Of a stretch of 20,713 bases of DNA, positions 11,263-19,443 are shown piece by piece. Position 1 is the first letter of the stretch; every line of letters starts with the position of its first letter. The notes under the pieces are model-generated. The model had not been told where the DNA came from and did not search any database. It worked only from the letters and a program-made list of their open reading frames with translations. Location: positions 72,607 to 93,319 of the forward strand of contig CAUDNR010001013.1 in NCBI GenBank assembly GCA_958430865.1, written 5' to 3'. A program made the position numbers and the translations under genes. This stretch comes from Entrophospora sp. SA101 (lineage: Eukaryota; Glomeromycota; Glomeromycetes; Entrophosporales; Entrophosporaceae).

Positions 11263-11682
11263 GGTCTTCATCAACAACATCCAACTCATCATTAAATACA
11301 AATGGTAAATATGCTTCTTACTTTGGTTTTCACTAAATATCATTGAGATATCATTAATTATTATAATTTTTTACATAGTATTAAATAATAATAAGAGACC
11401 AATATCACCAGTGCCATCATCACCATTTATGCAACAGCAACAAAAACGAACATATAAAGAACCAATTTGTCATCGTTGTGGCAAAAGTAAATCTAAAGAT
11501 AAAAAAGAACATCCATTAAAAAGGTATTGTCCTGATGGTGTGTTAAGTACAAAAATACATATTACATTTCCTCACGTTTGTGAACAATAACCATGTTTTC
11601 AAAATTGTAATGATAGGAATTAGAATAAAATAAAATAATTTTATTATGTACAATATTTTATTTATATTTAAATCACGAGATA

Positions 11683-11808
11683 TTACATCAAAATCCTGGC
11701 AGGGGTTTGAGCCGCAGTCAATTCTGGCAGCCAATTACGAGCCCATTCATCTGAATTTTTTTTAGCATGGCGGACATTCGCAAATTGGTAATGATTTTCG
11801 TCGATCAT
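11683..11808 (-). CDS. Unidentified 41-codon coding-looking ORF overlapping the transposon end
   Basis: Reads MIDENHYQFANVRHAKKN, then SDEWARNWLPELTAAQ, TPARILM and TAA. Residue composition (Trp, Arg, Ala, Pro, balanced charge) is unlike random AT-rich frames, which are full of Ile, Asn, Lys, Phe and Tyr. Its last codons lie inside the right inverted end of the transposon. No acceptor AG lies in the 55 bases upstream, so it is not simply a spliced exon of the locus above it. Likely a gene fragment; family not recognised. Confidence 0.35.
   Translation of the reverse strand: MIDENHYQFANVRHAKKNSDEWARNWLPELTAAQTPARILM
11690..11713 (-). repeat. Right imperfect terminal inverted repeat of transposon
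   Basis: AAAATCCTGGCA, 6-bp spacer, TGAGCC; inverted match to 8667-8692. Confidence 0.5.
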
Positions 11809-11847
11809 ATTTTGATTTTATCACGAAATTTGATTGGCCCGAATAAA

Positions 11848-12397
11848 TTACACAAAGGTTTTAAAGAAAATTTTTATTAGACCCATCTCAGCTCTTATTT
11901 GTGTCTTTTCATTTATATCTTTGTATTCTTTAATCTTTTGCTTGATCAAAATATCGTAATTTTTTAATTGATCTTCCGATGACTTAATTCTTTCTTGTAG
12001 CTTTAAAGTTAAAGTGGAAGATAGAAAAAGAAGAATATGATATATTATATTAATATAATAATTTACAAGCTCCATTAACATTAAAACGAATGTGAGTATT
12101 ATTATGATTATTATTGTTACTAGAAGGACGACAAATTGTGATAAGCAGTGGTGAATGAACGAAAACTTACGCGTCTTATTTTCCTGAACCCTCTTCTCCA
12201 GCTCTGATCAACTGGTCCACATAATCCCAAATCTGTAATAAAACATCTAATATACGGTGGACAATCTGTTGTGAAAGTCCTTCTTCGTTACCGAAAAGTC
12301 GTAACCCTTCGGACTAGACCTGTGGTGAATAGGATATATAATAAATGATATACCGTACGCTGGAACATTTATTTTGATAATGATGACATAATTACTC

Positions 12398-12446
<49 letters not shown>

Positions 12447-12666
12447 ATAGAAATATCTTCTGGTGATAATGGAGTAGATATTGAAGGATTTTTTAATATT
12501 TTTATCACTTTTATATATAATTTTTTTATTGAAACAAAAATAAAATTATAAATGTATATATATATACTAACTAAATGAACACCAGGTCCAATTCGTTGTT
12601 CGTCGAGACCAGGTATTAGTAGAGTTTTCAAAAAAACAATACTATTTTTTTTATTGTTTGATCTTT
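11848..12666 (-). CDS. Unidentified multi-exon locus ending in a coiled coil
   Basis: Three coding-looking pieces on the minus strand. 12666-12572 (acceptor TTACAG before it, donor GTTAGT after) encodes KTLLIPGLDEQRIGPGVHL. 12313-12176 (acceptor TCTAG) continues in phase as SEGLRLFGNEEGLSQQIV, then an amphipathic stretch HRILDVLLQIWDYVDQLIRA, ending GEEGSGK and TAA. About 12000-11848 encodes a charged coiled coil (KSSEDQLKNYDILIKQKIKE, then IRAEMG). How the second and third pieces join is unclear: GTAAGT at 12170 is the best donor but follows the TAA in that frame; other frames carry SELEKRVQENKT or kinase-like ITDLGLCGPVD. A single frameshift or a missed intron would explain this. I recognise no family. 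Confidence 0.4.
12207..12239 (-). repeat. 33-nt block shared with the kinase gene (556-588)
   Basis: Read on the minus strand this segment equals kinase positions 556-588 (from ATTACAG to GTTGAT) with one mismatch. In the kinase it encodes ITDLGLCGPVD. Here the most coding-like frame reads LLQIWDYVDQLI instead. Identity stops sharply on both sides. Confidence 0.9.
12401..12444. repeat. TA microsatellite, 22 units
   Basis: Uninterrupted TA dinucleotides inside the putative intron between the pieces of the minus-strand locus. Confidence 0.95.
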
Positions 12667-13403
12667 CTGTAATAATAATAAATTAAAGCTTTTTCAGAAT
12701 AAATCTATATTCTAAGTCTGTTGTCATTTATATCTGAAAATTCATAGTAATAGTAATTATTAACATCAGGAAGATTGTATTGTATAATAATTATAATGTG
12801 AATGCTTTAAAAAACAATACAAGATGATTTGAAATTCCAAATAATATATACCATAATTTCAGTTTTAAACACGTAAACGTGTTGCAGTATATCAAACACA
12901 CGTCAAAAAAAAAAAAGTTGGTATATAGCTTGATTTTCCTAGTACAGACCCATATATATTCTGGCAATAAAAAGCAAGCGATAAACTGATTTGAATTGGA
13001 TCTGAACTTGATCTCCAATTTAGAGAGGTAACAATTATATACTGGTGAAGACAAATTTTATGTTATTTCTAATTTTTGATAGTAGATTATGCTTTTGGTT
13101 ATGTTCACTTTAATGCAAATGACCAAAGAGAAAATAGTGGTCATGTGAACATTCAATATCATTAATAATTGCTATATATATTAACATTAATATTGTAATT
13201 ATATATATATTAATATATATATATATATAGTAAAATTCATTGATTCCCGATTTATTCAAATGTTGTTATTATTTGTTGTTATTATTATAATATATATATA
13301 TATATTAATATTAATATACCAAAAAAAATCAAGAAGCTGTGGAGTCGAAAGTGGAATTGCTGAAACCATTATTGGATGGTTTTCTTGACATTTTTTTAAT
13401 TTA
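12667..13403. other. Region with no gene I can support
   Basis: Contains a minus-strand open stretch (12791-13054, including SKLEIKFRSNSNQ) that may be an exon of the locus below it, an interrupted inverted repeat ATGTTCAC...ATGACCA / TGGTCATGTGAACAT (about 13098-13155), TA-rich microsatellites (13200-13230, 13290-13318) and a plus-strand piece reading EAVESKVELLKPLLDGFLDI from 13333. Confidence 0.4.
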
Positions 13404-13713
13404 GATAGTAATGAACATGTAGACAAAGTCACTGACGATGATGAACAATTAACTGTTGGTTGTGAAAAAACCAGTACCAATGATGAAGTTGATGAAGACA
13501 ATCCAACAAGTAGTATTGTGTATGTTCACGTCTCCGATGTTAAAAGTGATAAGAAAAAATATTTGTAATAATAATTTCAGAGGAATTGATAATTTGCTAT
13601 CTGTTGCACGAAAGTGTGAAAATGTTAGTTTTCTTAATGAAAATATTATTATTACATCATTATCTTTCAAATATAAAATCTACGAGTCATCAAAACAAAA
13701 ATATTTGGTTTAA
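13404..13713 (+). CDS. Unidentified two-exon fragment, acidic N-terminus
   Basis: 13404-13519 reads DSNEHVDKVTDDDEQLTVG, CEKTSTNDEVDEDNPTSSIV, then a good donor (GTATGT at 13520) and acceptor TTTCAG (13580), a 61-bp intron, and GIDNLLSVARKCENVSF through YLV to TAA at 13711. The splice keeps the frame and removes a TAA at 13566. Upstream, EAVESKVELLKPLLDGFLDI (13333 onward) would join if one T were added in the T-run 13391-13397, so the locus may be frameshifted or begin with another exon. No family recognised. Confidence 0.35.
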
Positions 13714-13949
13714 CTATTATACAATAAATATTTTCGTTTGCTATTACTCCTTAAACATTGAATCTGATTATAAAAGCGTTTGCACAATTCTTGATTTTTG
13801 TGCGCAGCGACTGCCAATAAGAAACAACTTGTTTCTATTTAAATCAATTGAATTAGAGCCATCGCAAAATATACAAAGATCGATAATCGATATTATCACT
13901 TTGGGACACACAAATGTCCGTCATTCATAATATTTATAGGGATTAAGAT

Positions 13950-14217
13950 CTAAAGAATCCTCATTTTCAAAAAGAAATCGCCATAGTATGAAGATATTGA
14001 CGTTCCAAAATACATATCCGGACCATGCAGAAAAAACTTAAGATCCTTTGGCAAGGAGAAAAATGGGACACAAAGCCAATAGAGCAACATCTGTTTTTCT
14101 GTCAGAAGTGGTTTTAAATCAGCAATTCTGGAGAAAATCTTAAGCTCATATAAATTTCTGTGAAGTTTCAACTCCTCAATATGATTTTTTTTGAATTATA
14201 TTTATTGACAAAAATTT
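13950..14217 (-). CDS. Unidentified open reading frame, about 88 codons, no ATG
   Basis: Continuous minus-strand frame ending TAG at 13950. It includes HIEELKLHRNLYELKIFSRI, DLKPLLTEKQMLLYWL, SLPKDLKFFLHGPDMYFG and YYGDFFLKMRIL. Composition is protein-like and codons are mixed. There is no ATG near its beginning and no clear acceptor, so it is probably an exon or gene relic. Family not recognised. Confidence 0.35.
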
Positions 14218-14985
14218 AGATAATTCCAAAGGTGCGAACTGCATTTTGCGGTTTAAGTTGCTTAGAGATATCCTTTTGTTACCTCCGTGAGAGTCTAAAA
14301 TTTTTCCTCGCATAAACTCTTCATTTTAAAGAAAATTCTTTTTTGCAAACTTCATATGACATGAATGAGATAGTTCAATACTAAATATGTTGGGTTGGTT
14401 GACAGGAGATAAAAAATGCATAGTCAAAGATCGGTTACAAATATTGTTTATTATTTTTTTTTAAAAAAAAAAGGAAAATAATAAATGAAATTGAAAGTCA
14501 GGAAAATGTATAATGGGCTCGTTTTACAATTTAGGATTGATGAATTTGGCCATGACTTTATACCCTTCCCGCGCTTTCCTTCGGGAGATAGAGCGATAGT
14601 GCGTAATGAGAAACTAGTTTTCACTTGGAACTTTCCTTCAAGAGGTATCATCATCCTAAATTCATTTGAAAATTATTTCATTCAACTAATTTTCACGATA
14701 AAATCATAGAGAAGCATACGAAAAGAATTATTTTATGATCTTTTAAGGAAACAGGGTGTACGAAAATAAAAATATATTTATGGAACAATTGTAATATTGT
14801 AGCGATTCTTATAAAATTATTTAAATCTTAAAATTAGTGTTGAAGATTATAAAGTAAATATTAATATATTATTAGAACATTAATCCTAACATAAAATAAA
14901 ATAAAAATTAATAATGATGTTGAAATCAAGTTGTGAATTAGAAATTGCAAGTGGTGTTATGCTAATTTATAAATTTACAGTATAT
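14218..14985. other. Region with one uncertain small ORF
   Basis: 14485-14709 (+) is open from ATG (MKLKVRKMYNGLVLQF, GHDFIPFPRFPSGDR, LVFTWNFPSRG) and lies in a locally GC-richer patch (14560-14650), but the minus strand over the same patch is also open (14451-14654), so the coding strand is undecided. The rest is AT-rich with nothing recognisable; the 3' end of the kelch gene should fall within 14800-14985. Confidence 0.3.
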
Positions 14986-16983
14986 TCAATCATTCAATAG
15001 ATAAGTTTTATTGACTTTTTCGCCAGTTGGGAGAATTACTTTATGAGTAATTATTTTAGAGCTCCTGGGATTGGATATAGAAGTCTGATTATTGTTTTCA
15101 TTAATTGTAATTAACTGGTCATTCTGAATATTTGATTTATCATTATCATTATCATTGTTATTATTATTATTATTCAAAATTATGCTACTATCTACTACAG
15201 CTTCAGTATTACTATCACTATTATCACTATTGGTATATTTGTAGCTATTATCATTGTTTGAAATGATTTCAATATTACTAGTATTAAATTCATTTTTATC
15301 TTCATTTTTAACCATTTCATTGGATTTCTTTTTTCTTCTATATAAAATAAGAATAGCAATAAAAGTAATAATGAAGATTGCACCAGGTACAACTAATCCA
15401 ATAGTTATAGGTAGCTTAGCACCACTAGTAGTGTTTGAAGAATCTTGTCCAAAATTATCAGAATTTGTTGCAGAAGTATCTGTAGAGGTTTGTGATGGTG
15501 CTGGTGTCATAGAAGTTGATGTTGGAATCTTAGGTGTATATGTTTCCAACCATGTATAGGTTGTAGAATCAAGTATAAATATATTTGATGATACTTTACC
15601 TAACTAATATAAAATAAAACATTTTATTTTTAAAATTATATAGATATATGATAGGTATATAAATAGATATGAAATAGATATAGTAATATTTTTACTCACC
15701 ATAAATCCTATGTAATAATTTGTTTAAAAAAAGTTAATAAATAATTAAACTAATAAATTTATTTTCTGACAATTATTATAATTATTTACCATATGTAATT
15801 ATAATATTAGTTCCAACCAATGTCATTGTATGATCAAACAATCCTGGTGGTTTAGCTATTCCCACAGGTCGGATAGTTTTCCATGTCAGTGTAGTTGTAT
15901 CAAGTTCTAACAAATCATCATAAACAGTTGATGCATCAAAATTACGACCACCATAAATAATAATTTTCTTGTCTGTTGCTAATTATAAACAGGAAGAAAG
16001 ATATAATGTGTTGATAGATATGCATGTAAATAATCAATTAATTTTGCTGAAAAGATATTTAATATTTGAAAACTTACTTCCAACAGCTCGATGACCTATT
16101 CTTTTAGGAAATCTATCACCTAAAGCAGTCTAAACATTTAAAATAAAATTATTTAAATTTAATAATTAAATTTAATAGTTATAATTATGATTACAATGTA
16201 ATGAATGTAATGTAAAAACATTTAACCTTTGAGGTCCAAGTATCTAGATTAGTGTCATAAATAGTAATTATATTCATGTCTGATAGGGGAGGGGGACCTG
16301 TACCAACCACCACATTACTAATACCACCAATAACATAAATGAGATTATCACTTAGTAAAGTTGAAGTATGATGAGAAATTCCATTTGGTAAAACACTTAT
16401 TGCTGACATTTTAAATATGTTTGTTAATGAATCATACACACATAATGTATTTAATACATTACTGAGATCATCATTTGAAACAACAGGTGAAGATCCACCT
16501 AATATAAAAACTTTTGAATCATATTTGGTGACTGAGGTGTGTAGCACACGATTAGTACATTCTGTTGTAACTGCTTTAGAAGCTAATGACTTGCTTGTTG
16601 TATCAAAAATATATAATGAATCTGGGAGTGCCTTCCCATTTGACATGCCACCAAATATTATTAATGAATTGTTATTTTGACCTCCAATTGACATACTGTG
16701 AAATGCAACAGGACTATCTGCTGTTAATGGATTCCATACTGGTTTTTTTGGATCAAAGTTTACTGATACATCCAAATACAATATATCATTTGTGTCAATG
16801 CCAGTATCAAACTCAGGTTTAAACTCAGGTTTAAACTCAGGTTTATCCGCAGTTAATAATCTACCTCCATAAACATACAAACTTTTTTTGAAAGAGAAAT
16901 AATTAAAAAATATTGAAAATAATTTTTGAAATGTATGTGTTTAACTTACTATTTTTCACCCACTAATGTGGCTGCATGACCCC

Positions 16984-17021
<38 letters not shown>

Positions 17022-17167
17022 TATTGTTATAAATAAAATATTATCTAGTTCACTTACCATCTTTTTTCAACTGGATCACAATTGACCAATAAAGAGCCAT
17101 TTAACAAAATTATTGATAAAATAATGATAAAATATTTTATTTTAAAAATCATAACATTCATTGTCAT
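14986..17167 (-). CDS. Kelch-repeat single-pass membrane protein
   Basis: Seven exons: 17167-17058, 16982-16950, 16881-16227, 16129-16078, 15978-15790, 15707-15700, 15603-14986; all GT-AG, all in phase, 554 residues. The N-terminus is a signal peptide (hydrophobic 12-29, then NC at 29-30). Kelch blades show the double-glycine motif: LYVYGGR, LIIFGGMS, VFILGGSS, IYVIGGIS, IIIYGGRN, and a weaker last one (IIITYGFM), fitting a six-bladed propeller. A Ser/Thr-rich stalk (about 374-412) leads to a transmembrane segment (413-437) followed by RRKKK and an Asn/Asp-rich cytosolic tail of about 115 residues. Expected topology: propeller outside, tail inside. Such proteins resemble fungal cell-surface kelch proteins; ligand and role are unknown. 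Start chosen as the ATG that gives the complete signal peptide; a second Met lies two codons on. Confidence 0.9.
15700..15707 (-). other. 8-nt microexon in the kelch gene
   Basis: GATTTATG bounded by ATTACATAG and GTGAGT. It fills the phase exactly between exon 15978-15790 (ends phase 1) and exon 15603 (starts phase 0), adding GFM. Skipping it would shift the frame. Confidence 0.75.
16809..16844 (-). repeat. Three perfect 12-bp tandem units in kelch exon 3
   Basis: AAACTCAGGTTT three times on the plus strand, encoding KPEF repeats in an exposed loop between the first and second propeller blades. In-frame, so copy number can vary without breaking the gene. Confidence 0.95.
16984..17020. repeat. 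ATT microsatellite abutting a splice acceptor
   Basis: About twelve TAT/ATT triplets in kelch intron 1; read on the gene strand the run ends directly in the acceptor AATAG, so the usual pyrimidine tract is replaced by AAT repeats. Confidence 0.9.
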
Positions 17168-17506
17168 TGTGATTATTATGATTATATTGTTTCTTTAAAA
17201 AATTTTTCTTTGATGAATCTGTCATAAAATACAGATATGGATTTGAACTAAAAATGGATCCTCAATAATAATACAGTCGTGCGCAAATATTTGCATAACA
17301 CTATTCAAATTGATGTTGTTCTCTGTGTAAAACGTCTTTTCTAAAAACCAATCATTTTGCCACCTGATATAATAATAAAATCAAATGAACTCAAAAGCTT
17401 TGACCGTGTTTCTTCTGTTCACCATAATTCACTGCAGGTGTTGCTTCTCAATTACTTTAATAAATGATTCAATGCTTGGTTGCTGATTTCAATATAGCAT
17501 TGTTGA
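17168..17506. other. Upstream region of the kelch gene
   Basis: Should contain the kelch promoter; no distinct TATA box stands out. Holds TACAGTCGTGCGCAAATATTTGC (17272 onward, split here: TACAGTCGTGCGC + AAATATTTGC), which resembles a Tc1/mariner-type end and includes the palindrome GCAAATATTTGC (17283-17294). No partner end was found. Confidence 0.4.
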
Positions 17507-17699
17507 TATGGGGTTAGTGTTGATCGTCAAAACTATTTTGAAGAGGCGAAGGTCAAAGCTAAAATTAAAAGTTATATGTCAAAACTAAATCAAAAGTCAA
17601 TAGTCAAAAATCAAAACTAATTTCGACTTGTGGCGAAACCTTTTGACTTTCGCATGGTTGCGAAACTCTCTAGTTTTGGAAACCAACACTATATGGGGT
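17507..17699 (-). mobile_element. 177-bp hAT-type MITE with 8-bp target duplication
   Basis: Element 17515-17691 is bordered by the perfect direct repeat TATGGGGT (17507-17514 and 17692-17699). Its ends are inverted repeats beginning TAGTGTTG and continuing to AAAACTA, 17 of 21 positions matching. An 8-bp duplication and TAGTGTTG-like ends are typical of the hAT superfamily. No coding capacity. Internally it carries several AAAGTCAAAA / AAAACTAA motifs. A degenerate copy in opposite orientation lies at 1704. Confidence 0.88.
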
Positions 17700-17883
17700 G
17701 CAAACAGCAGAAATGAGTCAAATTTTTTGTTACAATAACAAAATCTATTGCAGTTGCAAAAGTTTGATTAATAAAGCCAAGAGTATTTTGCAAGTTTAAA
17801 TTGTCTTCTATAGCATCAATTCTTTGATTAAATGAATTGTCGAAAGGACCAAATCTTATTATTTCACCATAAAAAACTCGTAA
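17689..17883 (-). pseudogene. Coding-looking minus-strand fragment
   Basis: Sixty-four open codons without ATG, including YGEIIRFGPFDNSFNQRIDA and NLQNTLGFINQTFATAIDF. Its TAG stop lies at the MITE edge (17689-17691), so the MITE insertion may have truncated it. Family not recognised. Confidence 0.3.
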
Positions 17884-18071
17884 TTATGTTTAAGTGATTT
17901 GTTATATAGATAGCAGAAAACATGACAATATTTGAATTGGTATTATTATTATTTCTTGCAGTTGCCTGAAATTTTTTGCTATTCCTATAAAAATTGAATT
18001 ATCGTAAAAAAAGCTCATTATCATATTTTGTGAATAAGATTAATATCAAAGAATAAAAATGACACTGCAAT

Positions 18072-18101
18072 CCGAAACCGAACCGAAAATTCGGGTTTCG
18101 G
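18072..18101. repeat. Hairpin in a probable element relic
   Basis: CCGAAACCGAA and TTCGGGTTTCGG pair with one bulged base across a 7-nt loop. GC-rich islands of this kind, followed by GACATCC (18125), resemble the ends of the 123-bp MITE at 19444. Confidence 0.5.
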
Positions 18102-18337
18102 TTTATATTTGACCCAAAATTTTAGACATCCTAAATTCATCAACTATGCAAAAATATACATAAAAAAATCATAATAACTTGTAGCTTAAGCAAAAGACAA
18201 ATATTAAATTGATCCCTGTAATTCTGGAAATACCAATGTTCACTTTGGTTTTGTTGCAATATGACAATTTATAATTCTGTAATTTGATCAACGAAATGTG
18301 CGCATCTAAATTTTGTGCGTGAATTTGAAATTCACGC

Positions 18338-18369
18338 GCGTGAAACTCAAATTAGCCAATCAGAATTTT
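18338..18369. repeat. Dispersed repeat copy (second copy at 2953-2984)
   Basis: CGTGAAACTCAAATTAGCC followed by AATCAGAATTTT matches 2953-2984 in direct orientation with very few differences. Both copies are preceded by GTGAATTTGAAATTCAC-like palindromic sequence. Possible end of a short unclassified element. Confidence 0.6.
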
Positions 18370-18430
18370 GTATATATACGTATATCCAAACACCCAAATT
18401 TAATTAATATTAATATTAATAATAATAATA

Positions 18431-19343
18431 CATATGTAAACTCGATAAGTCGGTCATGTCGGGGAGGACCCCTGTAACCGACTTATTATTATCGAGAGAA
18501 CCGAGTTATAGAATTTCACGTGATTTTTTAAATTTAAAATTTTTTAAAATATTTATTTATTTATCTTTTATCTCAAACATTAGGAGGTTGCAAAATCAAT
18601 CTTTTATACATATTTCTGAACATAATAAAATTTAATAGGAATACAAATGTATTTCTTCACACTAGATAATCAATTATATAAGTGATGATATAATAAAAAT
18701 GATGATAAAAATGAGATAAATAAATACAGATGTATTGTTTGTGATTAGACAAGAATGTTATCTAAATTCTTGATGAGATAATAATATATTAATGCCTTAT
18801 TCATGATAAATTAATGATACAGTTGATGATATAACTGCTGAGATAATAAAATATTAATGTATTATTCATGATAAATCATCAAATGATTAAAAGTCTCTTG
18901 TTAAAATGACTTGACAAGAAAAAATGGATGTGTGATTATGCATTATAACTGATGGAGGCAATAAAATATGAATGTAGTTCACAAGTGAGAATGCTCTCTT
19001 CCTTCTAATTATAAAAAATGAACAATAAAAATGGTTTTTTTACATCAGATATTTTATTACAAATAATCATTTTGCTAACGACGATTACGAATAAAAAAAT
19101 TATTAAATCACACATTACTAAAATAGTAATGATAACCCTTCACATAGTGAAATATCACGTGAGACCGACTTATCGTGATTCATTTAATTATACTTGGGCT
19201 AAGTGATTGACCGACTTAGCGCTTATCGCGACTTTATATAGATCGACCGACTTATCGAATTTTTTTAAATAGTAATAGTAAAAAAAAGGGGCGAAACTTT
19301 TTGGCCGAGTTAGGCCAAAACCGACTTATCGAGTTTACATATG
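18431..19343. mobile_element. 913-bp non-autonomous element with 24-bp perfect inverted ends
   Basis: 18431-18454 (starting CATATGTAAACTCGATAAG) is the exact reverse complement of 19320-19343. Inside, the 12-mer ACCGACTTATCG, which is also part of the ends, recurs at 19164-19175 and 19246-19257, and in broken form at 18477-18496 (ACCGACTT..ATTATCGAG) and 19210-19228 (with AGCGCT inserted). The left end also has GGGGAGGACCCC (18461-18472) and the right end TTTTGGCC/GGCCAAAA (19299-19320), both hairpins. It sits in an AAT microsatellite, so the target duplication cannot be measured; TA or TAATAATA both fit. No coding capacity seen in the AT-rich middle. Confidence 0.85.
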
Positions 19344-19443
19344 TAATAATAATAATAATAATAAATTTCTAATTGACACAAATTTGATTTTGACTCACAA
19401 CATATTAATATTAATATATATATATATATTATAATTATAATTA

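Larger units (their letters stand above)
8841..11590 (+). pseudogene. Transposase with DUF6729-like zinc ribbon and DDE catalytic core, broken
   Basis: Exons as I read them: 8841-9273, 9318-10283, about 10387-11194, 11263-11304, 11379-11590. N-terminal zinc ribbon: PCIIDSCNG then SWSYTCDSCKISFYSHDD, followed by LPEHIQ, as in the DUF6729-type domain (name from memory). Catalytic core: first Asp in SSDHTFKV (codon 9718), second in WYSDQCC (9925), Glu in RGTSSLE (10414). The tail ends in a Cys/His knuckle (PICHRCGK...RYCPDG). Lesions: one T probably missing in the T-run 9325-9328 (needed for AFPF followed by YMLSKSGF); in-frame TGA at 9943 with the same frame open on to 10283; no AG acceptor between the donor at 10284 and RGTSSLE. 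The alternative intron 9274-9358 would avoid the frameshift but drops family-like residues. Host capture is unlikely given the damage. Confidence 0.8.
8667..11713 (+). mobile_element. DNA transposon with zinc-ribbon/DDE transposase, inactivated
   Basis: About 3.05 kb between imperfect inverted ends (8667-8692 and 11690-11713), containing one spliced transposase gene on the plus strand. The absence of a recognisable target duplication and the lesions in the gene point to an old insertion. The left flank contains several AGCCAATCAAAATAA-like motifs in both orientations (8693-8790) that may be subterminal sequence. Confidence 0.6.

Noticed and set aside
8563..11797. Direct repeat TTGGTAATGATTTTC at about 8566 and 11784, as possible long terminal or target duplications around the transposon
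   Set aside because: Only 15 contiguous bases of AT-rich sequence match and flanks diverge; a match this short is expected by chance in a 20-kb window.
13256..13670. Two minus-strand open frames
   Set aside because: They overlap the plus-strand fragment 13404-13713, which has a phase-keeping intron with good borders; the Ser-rich or Ile/Phe-rich minus translations look like antisense.
15254..15559. Plus-strand open frame of 101 codons
   Set aside because: It is antisense to the kelch membrane and stalk exon, whose signal peptide, splice phases and transmembrane segment fix the minus strand as coding.
16417..16822. Two plus-strand open frames
   Set aside because: Shadows of kelch exon 3 on the opposite strand; no domain features of their own.
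19018..19206. Open frame inside the 913-bp element
   Set aside because: Ile/Lys/Thr-rich low-complexity translation that runs into the repeated 12-mer; no sign of a transposase.
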